From Streptomyces fradiae (GTDB taxonomy: Bacteria > Actinomycetota > Actinomycetes > Streptomycetales > Streptomycetaceae): a stretch of 64,000 nucleotides of DNA. Position numbers and translations under genes: made by a program. The DNA lies in assembly GCF_041270065.1 (NCBI RefSeq), contig NZ_CP065958.1:682001-746000 (forward strand), written 5' to 3'. The notes beneath the pieces are model-generated. The model was not told where the DNA came from. It saw only the letters and a program-made list of their open reading frames with translations, and made no database searches. Of the stretch, positions 51,512 through 61,349 are shown in pieces (position 1 is the first letter of the stretch; each line of letters begins with the position of its first letter).

Positions 51512-53569
51512 TCACCTCGTCGTACGGGCGAGCAGGACGGCCACGTCGTCCTGCGCCGGGCCCTCGGGCAGCCCGGCCAGGAGCTCGTCGCACACGGCGT
51601 CCAGCGGGCGGTCCATGGCCCGCAGCGCGGCGGCGACCCGGGCCATGCCCTGGTCGAGGTCGCGGTCCCGGGCCTCGATGAGGCCGTCGGTGTAGAGCAC
51701 CAGGAGGCCGCCCGCGGGCAGGGTCACCTCCTGGGTGCCGAACTCGTGGGCGCCGGTGCCGAGCGGGGTCCCGGGCGGTCCGTCGAGGAAGGTGACGGTG
51801 CCGTCGGGGGTCACGGCGGCCGGCGGCGGGTGGCCGGCCCGGGCGACGGTCCAGCGCGCGTCGGCGGGGTCGTACACCGCGTACACACAGGTGGCCATCT
51901 CGTCCTCGCCGAGGTCGTCGACGACGGCGTCCAGGGAGCTGAGCATCCGGGCCGGCGGGATGTCGTGGCGGGCCAGGGTGCGCACGGCGGTGCGGAGCTG
52001 GCCCATGACGGCCGCCGCGTGGATGCCGTGGCCCATGACGTCGCCGATGACGAGCGCGGTGCGGCCGCCGGGCAGCGGGACCACGTCGAACCAGTCGCCG
52101 CCGACGTCGTGGTCGCTGGCGGGCTGATAGCGGCCGGTGAGTTCGAGGCCGGGGACGTCGGGGAGGGCGTTGTTGGTGAGGCTGCGCTGGAGGGTGAGGG
52201 CGGCCTGCCGCTGGGTCGTGTAGAGGCGGGCGTTGTCGATGTTGGTGGCGGCGCGGGCGACCACCTCGTCCATCAGGATCCGGTCCTCCTCGTCGAAGGG
52301 TTCGCGGCGGCCCAGCCGGGTCACCGAGACCGTGCCGAGGACCTTGCCGCGGGCGACCAGGGGGATCAGCCGGGCGGCGCCGATGCGGGTGGCGAGGTAG
52401 CGGCGCAGGGCTTCGAGGCGCGGGTCGCGGATGAGGGCGGGGACGTCGGTGACGTGCAGGTCCATCGGGCGGGCCTCGGTGATCACCTCCTCGTAGACGG
52501 AGTCCAGGGGGATCTGGAAGGTCTGGCCGGGGGCGAGCAGGGCGGTGGGGGCGCCGGGGTCGGGGAAGCGGGCGGCGAGCCGGCGCAGGATGCCGCGGGT
52601 GGCGGCGGTGGACTCGTCGGGGTCGAGGACGGATTCGAGGAGCTGGACGTCGGCGGAGTCGGCCAGCTGGGGGACGAGGAAGTCGACCACCTCCTCGGCG
52701 GTCTGCCGCAGGTCGAGGGTGGTGCCGATGCGGGCGCCGGCCTCGGCGAGCAGGGCGAAGCGGTGGCGGGCGCGTTCGACCTCGATGTGCGCCTGCTGGC
52801 TCTCGGTGATGTCGATGAGGGAGGCGATGACGCCGAGCGGGTTGCCGCCGTGGTCGAGGAGCGGCGCGTAGGAGTTGGACCAGATGTGGTCGTGGCTGGG
52901 GTCGGCGGGGGTGCGGCCGGCCCGGCGGGCGTCGACGACGGCGGTGCCGGTCTCCAGGACCTGGCGCATCAGGGCCTCCAGGGCGCCGGCGTTGATGCCG
53001 GGGACGACCTCGGTGAGGCGGCGGCCGATGTGGTCGGCGGCGGGGACGCCGTTCATCCGGGCGAGGGCGTCGTTGACGCGCAGGAAGCGCAGGTCGGGGC
53101 CGAGGGTGGCGAGGCCGATGGGCGACTGGGTGAAGAGCGATTCGAGGGCGGCGAGGCTGTCGCGCATGCGCAGGACCTGGGAGGTCTCGAAGGCGATGAG
53201 CATGGCGCCGGGCAGGCCGTCCGGGTCGGCGGCGGGCACGATCCACATCTCCATGGCGACCGAGTGGCCGTCCCGGTGGCGTACGGGGAGGGTGCCGACC
53301 ACGGTCTCGCCGGACTGCACCTTCTGGGTCAGCCGGTCGGCGAGCTCGCGGTTGGCGTCGGGGACGAGGAGAGGCGTGGCGAGGCGGCCGATCACGTCCT
53401 CGGGGCGGTAGCCGAGGAGGTCCTGGGCGGCCAGCGACCATTCGACGATGCGGCCGCGCGCGTCCTCGCGCCACAGCGCGATGGGCAGCAGGTCGTTGAG
53501 CACGCCCGCGTACCCGACGGCCGCCCGGGGCGGCTGCGGGACCCTGCTCGGCGACTGGTGAGTGTCCAA
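51512..53569 (-). CDS. PAS-PAS-GAF-PP2C (SpoIIE/RsbU-type) phosphatase
   Basis: A 685-residue signalling protein. Two PAS domains (about residues 18-135, with LPIALWREDARGRIVEWS, and 140-260) are followed by a GAF domain (about 270-435) and a C-terminal SpoIIE-type PP2C phosphatase (about 455-685) with GDWFDVVPL, VIGDVMGHG and a late DDVAVLLAR, which give the metal-binding Asp residues. It probably dephosphorylates an anti-anti-sigma factor. The TTG at 53569 is the apparent start. No ATPase or STAS partner is adjacent. Confidence 0.88.
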   Translation of the reverse strand: MDTHQSPSRVPQPPRAAVGYAGVLNDLLPIALWREDARGRIVEWSLAAQDLLGYRPEDVIGRLATPLLVPDANRELADRLTQKVQSGETVVGTLPVRHRDGHSVAMEMWIVPAADPDGLPGAMLIAFETSQVLRMRDSLAALESLFTQSPIGLATLGPDLRFLRVNDALARMNGVPAADHIGRRLTEVVPGINAGALEALMRQVLETGTAVVDARRAGRTPADPSHDHIWSNSYAPLLDHGGNPLGVIASLIDITESQQAHIEVERARHRFALLAEAGARIGTTLDLRQTAEEVVDFLVPQLADSADVQLLESVLDPDESTAATRGILRRLAARFPDPGAPTALLAPGQTFQIPLDSVYEEVITEARPMDLHVTDVPALIRDPRLEALRRYLATRIGAARLIPLVARGKVLGTVSVTRLGRREPFDEEDRILMDEVVARAATNIDNARLYTTQRQAALTLQRSLTNNALPDVPGLELTGRYQPASDHDVGGDWFDVVPLPGGRTALVIGDVMGHGIHAAAVMGQLRTAVRTLARHDIPPARMLSSLDAVVDDLGEDEMATCVYAVYDPADARWTVARAGHPPPAAVTPDGTVTFLDGPPGTPLGTGAHEFGTQEVTLPAGGLLVLYTDGLIEARDRDLDQGMARVAAALRAMDRPLDAVCDELLAGLPEGPAQDDVAVLLARTTR

Positions 53570-53769
53570 CGCATCGACCTACGCATCGGCCGGGCCCCGA
53601 GGGGCGCATCCGCGATTCCTATCGAATCACCCTATATGAGACATAAGGGGCGGGCGCTCCACAGTGCGGCCGGCAACGGCGACGCCGCCGCGCACCGGGC
53701 CCGCGCCCGCCCCCCGGCGTTCCCCCGGGCACCCCCGAGCATTCCCCCGGTCGGGTGGCGGGCGCCGGA

Positions 53770-54471
53770 TCAGGCGCCGGCGGCGGCCTCCGCCGCTGCC
53801 GCCGCCGCTCGGGCCGCACCCTCGGCGCGGGAGCGCTTGGCGGTGCGGACGGTCCACAGGACGAGGAGGCCGAGGGTGCCGTAGATGAGGATCGGGTTGA
53901 CGACCACCATGGCGTCGACGGTCAGCACGTACGACAGGACGACGCGGGCGGCGGCCTCGATCAGATAGGCGGTGCCCCAGACGATCGTCATCGTCCGCAT
54001 CACGCCACGGAAGCCCTCGAACTGCCACAGGCCGTTCCACCAGGCGTGACTCTCCGGGGTGCCGTCGGTGGAGAAGCGGCGTCCGAAGTAGAACATCAGC
54101 GGCCGGGGCGCGAGGAGGGTCACGAGGCAGAGCACGCCGAAGAGGCCGGTGACGGCCGAGTCCTTGACCAGCAGGGCGCGGGTGGAGTGGGCGCCGACGA
54201 GCGAGACGACGGCGGTGAGGACGAGGAAGAAGATCGTGACGATCGCGAACTCGTCGAGCTTGCGGTGCCAGACCAGGTGCACGAGGGTGTCGAGCACCGG
54301 CCAGGCACCACTGAGGAGCAGGGCGCCGAACTCGCTCCAGCCGTGGTCGACGAGCGCGTTGTAGGTGAGGATCGGCGCCACGACGTTGAGGCCGATGGTG
54401 AGCACCCAGCCGATGGCGGTGGCGGCGCCGGAGCGGGCCGGCGGGCCCGGCTGCGCGGTGGTCGCGGACAT
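53770..54471 (-). CDS. VC0807 family membrane protein
   Basis: A 233-residue integral membrane protein with about six hydrophobic helices. It resembles the VC0807-like family: ATAIGWVLTIGLNVVAPILTYNAL starts the first helix region (residues 16-39), and FYFGRRFSTDGTPESHAWWNGLW is a conserved loop. The C-terminal tail is Ala-rich. Function is unknown. It diverges from the bisindole operon across 418 bp and probably marks the left boundary of that cluster. Confidence 0.75.
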   Translation of the reverse strand: MSATTAQPGPPARSGAATAIGWVLTIGLNVVAPILTYNALVDHGWSEFGALLLSGAWPVLDTLVHLVWHRKLDEFAIVTIFFLVLTAVVSLVGAHSTRALLVKDSAVTGLFGVLCLVTLLAPRPLMFYFGRRFSTDGTPESHAWWNGLWQFEGFRGVMRTMTIVWGTAYLIEAAARVVLSYVLTVDAMVVVNPILIYGTLGLLVLWTVRTAKRSRAEGAARAAAAAAEAAAGA

Positions 54472-54889
54472 GGTTTCCCCCTAAATGGGCCGCCCGGACG
54501 GACGGCCCGAATGAGCTGCATGAACTGCATGAGTCGATTGCCTGAATGAGTGCCTGAGCGACCTGCTCCGATTGAGCCGCGGTCGGTGCGGCACCCGGCA
54601 CGGTAGGTCGGGCACGCGGGCCGTCACAAGGTCCGCCGACTCAAAATGATCTTCAAGTCGTCCGGAGGGTCGCGCTCCGGATCGTTTCCGGCTCTTCTGC
54701 GCATGCCGTCACTCAAACCGACGATGTGATGCACAGGGAGTCATATCGGCAGGTCGAATGCTTCTCGCGCCGGGCCGTACGCCCTGGCGGGACGTGATCA
54801 TCGGCGCGCACCCTTGGAGAACATGCCGGAGTCGCTGGTTCCGGCGGACGGTGCGCAAGGGCAGGACACGGGTGGGGAGTTGGGGCCGG
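54472..54889. promoter_or_regulatory. Divergent promoter region at the left edge of the bisindole cluster
   Basis: 418 bp without a convincing gene. It holds a GGGCCG/CGGCCC hairpin (54487-54508) in the leader of the VC0807 gene, the direct repeat CTGCATGA (54516-54523 and 54525-54532), and two TCCGGA sites (54661-54666 and 54676-54681). No strong -35/-10 pair stands out. The promoter of the bisindole operon should lie here and may need an activator encoded beyond the window. Confidence 0.5.
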
Positions 54890-56539
54890 ATGCCGGGTGT
54901 GGACGTGTGCGTGGTCGGTGCGGGGCCGGTCGGGCTGACGCTGGCGATCGCCCTGCGCAGACTCGGGCTCGACGTGCGGGTGGTGGACCGCGCGCCGGCC
55001 GCCAAGCACGAGGCCCGGGCGCTCGTCGTCTGGCCGAGGGCGGCGGAGGCCCTGGAGGCGCTCGGGGTCGCCGGCACCCTCGCCCGGCACGGCGTGGAGC
55101 TGGGCGAGGTGACGATCCACGCCGGCGGACGCCGGCTCGGCGCGCTCTCCACCGGCTGGCACCGCTCCGCGCACAGCCGCCCGCTCAACATCGAACAGCA
55201 CGACATCGAGCGCCTGTTGTGCGCGGAGCTGGCCCGGCTCGGCACCGAGGTCGAGTGGGACAGCGAGGTCACCGACGTCAAGGTTCACGACGACCGGGCC
55301 GAGTTCACCGTCGGCCGCCCCGGCGGCTCGGCCGAATCGGCCACCGCCGCCTGGATCGTCGGCTGCGACGGCACCGGCAGCGTGGTCCGCGACCGGCTCG
55401 GCATCCCGTTCCGGGGCCGCCGCCGCACCGGCCTCCAGGTCGTCCAGGGCAACGCGCACGCCGACTGGCCGTACGGCCGGCACCCGGGGCACGGGCACAT
55501 CTTCCTCGCCCCGCGCCGCTCGCTGCTCGTCTTCCCGCTGCCCGGCGGCGGCTTCCGCTTCTTCTGCTTCCGCGACGACCCCGACCCCACCCTCACCGGC
55601 CCGCCCACCCTCGGCGAACTGCGCGACCTGGTCGCCGACACCGCCCGGCTCCCCCGGCTGCGGCTCACCCCGACGGATCCGCCCTGGCTGAACCGGGCCC
55701 GGTTCGGCGACCGGGTCGCCGCCCGGCTGCGGCTCGGGCGCGGGCTGCTCGCGGGCGACGCCGCGCACGCCTGGGCGCCGGTCGGCGGCCACGGCATGAA
55801 CGTCGGGATGCTCGGCGCGCACAACCTCGCCTGGAAGCTGGCCGCCGTGCACCGCGGCGAGGCCGACGTCCGGCTCCTCGACACGTACGACACCGAGCAG
55901 CGCGCCCTCGCCGTGCGCTACATCCGCGAGATGCGGTGCAACTTCATGGAGCTGCCGCTGCCGCCGCTCGGCCACCACGTCTTCTCCGCCACCGTGCCGC
56001 TCGCGCTCGCGCTGCGCGGCTTCCAGCGGCGCCTGGACTGGCAGTTGAGCGACCTCGGCCGCCACCACCGCCCGAGCGCCCTGTCCTGGCAGCGTGCCCC
56101 GGCCGGCCTCGGGCGCGGCCGCGGTCCGCGGGCCGGCGACCGGATGCCGGACGCCCTGGTGTCGACCGGCCACCCCGGCACCGGGCCGGTGCGGCTGCAC
56201 ACCCTGCTCCGTTACGACACCTGGACGCTGCTCCTGCTCGCCGGCGGGCCCGGCGGGCCGGGGGGCGGAGCCGTACCGGAGTCCGTGCACCAGTCCGTAC
56301 GGGAAGCGGTTCTGGAGCGGTGCGCGCGGGGGCCCGTGCCGGTCCGGGTGCTGTCCGTCACCCCGGCGGACGCCGCCGAGGCGCGGCTGCTCGGCCGGCC
56401 CGGCGAGCTCCGGCTCGTACGGCCCGACGGCCATGTCGGCCTGGTCGCCCCGGCCGGCCGGACCGCCGACCTCGACGCCTACCTCACCGCACTCGGACCG
56501 GCGCCCGCACCCATGTCCCCTTCAGTCAGCGCAGAGTGA
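54890..56539 (+). CDS. FAD-dependent aromatic monooxygenase (bisindole cluster, extra oxygenase)
   Basis: A 549-residue flavoprotein hydroxylase of the PHBH/RebC fold. Rossmann motif GAGPVG at residues 10-15, DG motif at 160-161 in VGCDGTGSVVRDRLG, and GD motif at 289-290 in LLAGDAAHAWAPVGGHGMN. A C-terminal thioredoxin-like domain follows. It opens the operon 16 bp before the amine oxidase gene. In known clusters of this class extra FAD monooxygenases decorate or rearrange the bisindole core (VioC/VioD, ClaX/AbeX types); which applies here is unknown. The ATG at 54890 has a GGGGAG upstream. Confidence 0.85.
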   Translation: MPGVDVCVVGAGPVGLTLAIALRRLGLDVRVVDRAPAAKHEARALVVWPRAAEALEALGVAGTLARHGVELGEVTIHAGGRRLGALSTGWHRSAHSRPLNIEQHDIERLLCAELARLGTEVEWDSEVTDVKVHDDRAEFTVGRPGGSAESATAAWIVGCDGTGSVVRDRLGIPFRGRRRTGLQVVQGNAHADWPYGRHPGHGHIFLAPRRSLLVFPLPGGGFRFFCFRDDPDPTLTGPPTLGELRDLVADTARLPRLRLTPTDPPWLNRARFGDRVAARLRLGRGLLAGDAAHAWAPVGGHGMNVGMLGAHNLAWKLAAVHRGEADVRLLDTYDTEQRALAVRYIREMRCNFMELPLPPLGHHVFSATVPLALALRGFQRRLDWQLSDLGRHHRPSALSWQRAPAGLGRGRGPRAGDRMPDALVSTGHPGTGPVRLHTLLRYDTWTLLLLAGGPGGPGGGAVPESVHQSVREAVLERCARGPVPVRVLSVTPADAAEARLLGRPGELRLVRPDGHVGLVAPAGRTADLDAYLTALGPAPAPMSPSVSAE

Positions 56540-56555
56540 CGGGAGTCGGAGTCCC

Positions 56556-58064
56556 TTGTCCAAGCACCTGACGCGCACCCGAGGCACGGTCACCGTCATC
56601 GGCGCGGGCATGGCCGGCCTGGTCGCCGCCTACGAGCTCGAACGCCTCGGCCACCGCGTGGAGATCCTGGAGGGCAGCCGCCGGCTCGGCGGCCGTGTCC
56701 GCACCCACCGCTTCGGCGCCCACGAGGGCGCCCCCTTCGTCGAGCTCGGCGCGATGCGCGTGCCCACCGCGCACCACCGCACCATGCACTACATCGACCA
56801 CCTCGGTCTCGCCGACCAGGTGCGTCCCTTCACCACCCTCCTTTCCGAGGAGAACGCCTTCCTCGCCACGAGCACCGGCCACGTCCGGCTGCGCGAGGCG
56901 CCGCGCCGGCTGATCGCGGACGTGCGGTCCGCGCTCGCCCGCGACGACTACCGCGAGGAGACCGTGGTCTTCGGCGCCTGGCTCGCCGCCGTCGTCGACG
57001 CGGTCGCCCCGCCCGCGCTGCGCACCGGGCTGCGCGCCGATCTCGCCCGCGATCTGCTCGACCGGGTCGAGCGGATCGACCTGACGCCCCATCTCCTCGG
57101 CGACGGAAAGGACCGGGTCGACGTGCATGGGCTCTTCGCCGCCCACCCCGGCGTCCGGGCCGGCTGCGGCACCCGCCTCAACAGCTTCCTCGACGACATC
57201 CTCACCGAGACCAGCCCCCGGCTGATCCGGCTGGCCTGCGGCATGGACCAGCTGGTGCAGCGGCTGGCCGCCCGGATCCGCGGCCCGATCTGGCTGGGCC
57301 AGGAGGTCACCGGACTCGACGTGGCGCCCGACCACGTCCGGCTGCGCATCGGGCGCGGGCCGCTCGCCGTGCTGCGCCGTGCCGACCTGGTCCTGTGCAC
57401 CGTGCCGTTCCCGGTGCTGCGCCGGATGCGGCTGACCGGCCTCGACGAGGACAAGAGGGCCGTGCTCCGCGAGGTCGACTACTGCCCGGCCACCAAGGTC
57501 GCGGTGCACGTCCGCGAGCCCTTCTGGGAGCGCGAGGGCATTCGCGGCGGCGCCTCCTTCAGCGGCGGGCTGATCCGGCAGACCTACTATCCGGCCCCGG
57601 TGGAGGACGGCGGCGGCCCGGACCACGCGAGCGGCGCGAGCGGGCGGCGGGGCGCGGCGCTGCTCGCCAGCTACACGATCGGCGAGGACGCCGATCTGCT
57701 CGGTCGGATGCCGGCCCGGCAGCGGAACGCGGTGGTGATCGACGAACTGGGCCGGATGCACCCGCAGTTGCTGCGCCGCGGCATGGTGCGCGGGGTCGCG
57801 GGCATCGCCTGGGGCGAGCATCCGTGGACGGCCGGCGGCTGCGCCATCCGCTGGGGCAAGGACGCGGCGGCCTGCGCCGAGGAGCGGCGCCGGGCGGCCC
57901 GCCCGGTAGGGCGGCTGTTCTTCGCCGGCGAGCACTGCTCCTCCGAACCCGCCTGGATCGAGGGCGCGGTGGAGTCGGCCCTGTCGGCGGTCGCCGACAT
58001 CGACCGCTTCGCCGCCGCCCACCGGCTCGGCCGTCCGGCCCCGGCCCTCCTGGAGGCGGCGTGA
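56556..58064 (+). CDS. FAD amine oxidase, L-tryptophan oxidase type (RebO/StaO/VioA-like)
   Basis: A 502-residue flavin amine oxidase. The FAD motif VIGAGMAGLVAAYELERLGH (residues 14-33) is followed by Glu39 and GGRVRT, and the C-terminal FAD motif is LFFAGEHCSSEPAWIEGAVE. It should oxidise L-tryptophan (or a halogenated form) to the indole-3-pyruvate imine, the first step of bisindole synthesis. The TTG at 56556 is the only plausible in-frame start. Its stop overlaps the synthase start (GTGA). Identity rests on fold plus gene order. Confidence 0.85.
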   Translation: MSKHLTRTRGTVTVIGAGMAGLVAAYELERLGHRVEILEGSRRLGGRVRTHRFGAHEGAPFVELGAMRVPTAHHRTMHYIDHLGLADQVRPFTTLLSEENAFLATSTGHVRLREAPRRLIADVRSALARDDYREETVVFGAWLAAVVDAVAPPALRTGLRADLARDLLDRVERIDLTPHLLGDGKDRVDVHGLFAAHPGVRAGCGTRLNSFLDDILTETSPRLIRLACGMDQLVQRLAARIRGPIWLGQEVTGLDVAPDHVRLRIGRGPLAVLRRADLVLCTVPFPVLRRMRLTGLDEDKRAVLREVDYCPATKVAVHVREPFWEREGIRGGASFSGGLIRQTYYPAPVEDGGGPDHASGASGRRGAALLASYTIGEDADLLGRMPARQRNAVVIDELGRMHPQLLRRGMVRGVAGIAWGEHPWTAGGCAIRWGKDAAACAEERRRAARPVGRLFFAGEHCSSEPAWIEGAVESALSAVADIDRFAAAHRLGRPAPALLEAA

Positions 58065-61000
58065 GCGTCTTCGACCTGCCCCGGCTGCACTTCGCGGGCA
58101 CCGCGGTGACCAAGCTGCCCACCGGACCGCGCGCCGCCGCCGCGGCCGGTCTCCTGGACCTGGCGACGAACACCGTTCTCGCGCCGCCGGACCAACCGGG
58201 AGCCGGAGCCGGTGCCGGTGCGGGTGCCGGTTCCGCCGCGCCGTTCCCGGACGGGCAGCCGGCCGCCGAGCTGCATGCGCTGCTGCGCGAACGAGGCGCG
58301 CTCGGCGGGCACTTCTCCGGCAACGGGCACTTCTCGGTGGACGCCCGGGTGACCGCCGCCGAAGGAACGGACGGCGCGCCGGTGCCGGCCGCGGCCGGGG
58401 ATCCGCTGCTCGGCCGGGCCGTGGATCTGTGGGGCCACTACAACCCGTATCTGGGGACGACCGCGAACCGGGCCCGGGTGTTCGACGTCGATCCCGCCTC
58501 CGCCTGGTCGACGACCCTGATGATCGGCCGGTTCGCGCTGGGCCGGGAGGGCCGCTCCCACGACTCCGGGCATGTGTGCCTCGGGGACGTGACCGGCTTC
58601 CAGCCGCCGCGCTGGCAGTCCTTCGCGCCGGCGCCCTCGGTGCTCCACCAGTTCGCCGTGCCCGCCGGATCCGCCCTGGACTGGCCGGACGGGCCCGGCG
58701 GGGCCTCGCCGCTCGCGGCCGCGCTGCGGTCGGCGGCCGAGGCGTCGGGCGGGCTGCTCGTCCAGTTCACCCTGGAGGCGGCGGGCGCGCCCGGTGACCC
58801 GGGGCACGGGTACGACGGGCCGGGCGACGCCCCGCAGCAGTGGCGGCTGCGCGGGGTGATCGCGCCCTGGTGCCCGGACGAGCCGCGCACCCATCCGGCG
58901 GGCCGGCTCCTCGTCCCGTACGGCGCGGACCCGGCCGGCGGCGGGCCGCGGCCCCGGATCTGCTCGGTGTGGGTGACGCCCGACGAGACGGTGTTCAACC
59001 TGCCGTTCGGCCGGCCGGGTTCCGGCGCCCTGGAGCTTCGCACGGTGGTCTCGGACGAACTCGTCGCGGTGCTCCCGGAGGGCGGAAGCGCTCCGGACGG
59101 CGGGAGGGTGGTCCGGGTCCCGGCGAGTGCGCCGGGCGCCGCCTGGGCCGCCGACGAGGGCCTGTGTCTGGTCGGCCCGCACGGCACGGGCCGGCGGGTG
59201 CTGCTGCGGGAGCGGGAGCGGGTGGTGGTCACCGACGACGCGGCGCTGTTCGTCGAGCACCCGGACCGGGAGCGCGGCGAGGACCATGCCGTGGAGGTCG
59301 CCGTACGGGCGAGTGTGCGGGGGCGGCCGGCGGCCCTGGAGCCGGTCGTCGTCCGGCAGTTCGCCCATCCGCGGGCGCTGCCCCGCGACCCGGTCGCCGC
59401 CTCCCCCGAGGCGCGCGCCGGGGAGCTGCGGATCGTGGATCTGCGGCCCGGGCGGCTCGCCGAGGACAAGGAGGCGCCCGAGCCCTCTCCGGGGTCCTAC
59501 GACGCGGTCTGCCGGCTGCTGACGGACGAGCGGGGACGGGGCTGGTTCACGGTGCGGGGCGCCCGGCCCGGGACGGCGCGGCTGCTGCTGACCGCCGAGG
59601 CCGACGAGCTGCCGCCGTGCCCGCTGGACGCGCCCGGTTCGGCGGTGGCGGCGTACGACGACGGGGACGCGCTCGGCTGGTGGGCGGGGGCGGGCGGGGC
59701 GCAGGTGCGGGTGCTGCCCGACGACTGGGCGCTGGACGCCGTGCTGAAGGAGGACGTGGGCTTCGGGCTGCTGCACCGGGAGGTGTTCGCCTACTACGAG
59801 CAGCTGTTCCCGTTCATGCGGGACGAGGTGTTCAGCCTGGCCGACCGCTGCAAGGTCGAGACGTACGTGAAGCTGATCTGGCAGATGTGCGACCCGGCCA
59901 ACAAGGACCGCACCTACTACATGCCGCCGACCCGTGAACTGACGCTGCCCAAGGCGCGGTTGCTGCTCAGCTATCTGCGGGCGCGGAGCTCCGCCGACGC
60001 GGTCCTGCCGGTGGTCTCCCCCTCGCCGTCGCCGGCCGCCGCGCGGCCCCGGATCACCAGCCGCGCCCAGTTACGGGCGGCGCTGTGGCAGGCGGTGACG
60101 GTGGAGCTGGCGACCTGTCTGCAGTACCTCTACGCGGGGTACGCGCTGCCGACGCACGGCGCCGGGTTCACGTATGTGCAGCGCGGGGTGTGGACGCCCC
60201 GGCAGCTGCGGCTGGCCTGCGGCGACGGCGGGGAGACGCTGAGCCGGGGCATCCGGGACAGCCTCTTCGCGGTGGCCCGCGAGGAGATGGTGCACTTCCT
60301 GGTGGTCAACAACGTCCTGATGGCGATGGGCGAGCCGTTCCACGTCCCCGCCATCGACTTCGGGACGCCGGGGCTGCTGCCGCTGCCGCTGGACTTCGCT
60401 CTGGAGCCGCTGCATCTGGGCAGCGTGCAGCGGTTCGTGGCCATCGAGCGGCCGGAGCGGCTGGCCGGCGGCACCGACGCCGGGCCGGCAGCCGGCCCGG
60501 AGGAGGCGGCGGGCGCGGGCGGGGCGGCGGAGTCAGCGGAGGCGGCGCCGTTCGGGTCGCCGAGCGAGCTGTACGCGGCGATCCGCGACGGGCTGACCCG
60601 GGTGCCGGACCTGTTCCTGGTGGAGCGGGGCCGGGGCGGCGGCGAGCACCATCTCTTCCTCGGCCGGACGGTCGACGCCCGCCATCCCGACTACCAGCTG
60701 GAGGTGGACGACCTGTCAAGCGCGCTGTTCGCGATCGACTTCGTCACCGAGCAGGGCGAGGGCGGGGTCCTCGACACGCCGGGGCCGGTGCCGGAGTCCC
60801 ATCACGACACCTTCGTACGGATCGGGGAACTGCTCATGACGGAGCGGGCGGACGGCCCGGGCGGGCAGGGCGCGCCGTGGAGCCCGGCCTATCCGGCGCT
60901 GCGCAATCCGACCCTCGACCCGGCGCACCCGGGCCGGGCGGCGGTCCGCGATCCGCACGCCCGGGAGGTGATGCGGCTGTTCAACCGGGCCTATTTCCTG

Positions 61001-61345
61001 ATGCTCCAGCTGATGGTGCAGCACTTCGCGGAGAGCCCGGACGCCAGTCTGCGGCGCTCGCGCCTGATGAACGCGGCGATCGACGTGATGACCGGGATGA
61101 TGCGTCCGCTGGCCGAGCTCCTGGTGACGCTGGACTCGGGCTGGCGGGGGCGGACGGCGGGCCCGTCCTTCGAGCTGGAGGAGCCGCCGGTGGCGCTGGC
61201 CCGGCCTGACGTGGCGCGCCGGGCGTTCGCGATGCGCTTCACGCATCTGGCGCGGATGGCCCGGGAGTGCGCGGGGGTGCCCGGGCGGGTGCCGGAGCTG
61301 ATGACCTTCTACGCCGAGCAGTTCCGTGCCGAGGGAGGGCGGTGA
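58061..61345 (+). CDS. Chromopyrrolic acid synthase (VioB/RebD/StaD family)
   Basis: A 1094-residue protein. The N-terminus (FDLPRLHFAGTAVTKLPTGP) and overall size are typical of VioB/RebD/StaD, and the C-terminal half has the ferritin-like iminophenyl-pyruvate dimer synthase domain (VELATCLQYLYAGYALPTHG, then AREEMVHFLVVNNVLMAMGE). It couples two indole-pyruvate imines into the bisindole pyrrole core, using heme and non-heme iron in known members. Low-complexity Gly/Ala insertions lie at residues 47-58 and about 803-835. A TTA codon is found at 60071-60073. The GTG start overlaps the oxidase stop. Confidence 0.9.
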   Translation: MSVFDLPRLHFAGTAVTKLPTGPRAAAAAGLLDLATNTVLAPPDQPGAGAGAGAGAGSAAPFPDGQPAAELHALLRERGALGGHFSGNGHFSVDARVTAAEGTDGAPVPAAAGDPLLGRAVDLWGHYNPYLGTTANRARVFDVDPASAWSTTLMIGRFALGREGRSHDSGHVCLGDVTGFQPPRWQSFAPAPSVLHQFAVPAGSALDWPDGPGGASPLAAALRSAAEASGGLLVQFTLEAAGAPGDPGHGYDGPGDAPQQWRLRGVIAPWCPDEPRTHPAGRLLVPYGADPAGGGPRPRICSVWVTPDETVFNLPFGRPGSGALELRTVVSDELVAVLPEGGSAPDGGRVVRVPASAPGAAWAADEGLCLVGPHGTGRRVLLRERERVVVTDDAALFVEHPDRERGEDHAVEVAVRASVRGRPAALEPVVVRQFAHPRALPRDPVAASPEARAGELRIVDLRPGRLAEDKEAPEPSPGSYDAVCRLLTDERGRGWFTVRGARPGTARLLLTAEADELPPCPLDAPGSAVAAYDDGDALGWWAGAGGAQVRVLPDDWALDAVLKEDVGFGLLHREVFAYYEQLFPFMRDEVFSLADRCKVETYVKLIWQMCDPANKDRTYYMPPTRELTLPKARLLLSYLRARSSADAVLPVVSPSPSPAAARPRITSRAQLRAALWQAVTVELATCLQYLYAGYALPTHGAGFTYVQRGVWTPRQLRLACGDGGETLSRGIRDSLFAVAREEMVHFLVVNNVLMAMGEPFHVPAIDFGTPGLLPLPLDFALEPLHLGSVQRFVAIERPERLAGGTDAGPAAGPEEAAGAGGAAESAEAAPFGSPSELYAAIRDGLTRVPDLFLVERGRGGGEHHLFLGRTVDARHPDYQLEVDDLSSALFAIDFVTEQGEGGVLDTPGPVPESHHDTFVRIGELLMTERADGPGGQGAPWSPAYPALRNPTLDPAHPGRAAVRDPHAREVMRLFNRAYFLMLQLMVQHFAESPDASLRRSRLMNAAIDVMTGMMRPLAELLVTLDSGWRGRTAGPSFELEEPPVALARPDVARRAFAMRFTHLARMARECAGVPGRVPELMTFYAEQFRAEGGR

Positions 61346-61349
61346 ACCG

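Noticed and set aside
54758..54889. Upstream extension of the first bisindole monooxygenase
   Set aside because: The extra 44 residues are Arg/Trp-rich and precede a Rossmann fold that normally starts within a few residues of the N-terminus.
57671..59776. A 701-codon minus-strand frame opposite the bisindole synthase
   Set aside because: It is antisense to two recognised enzymes and has shadow-type composition.
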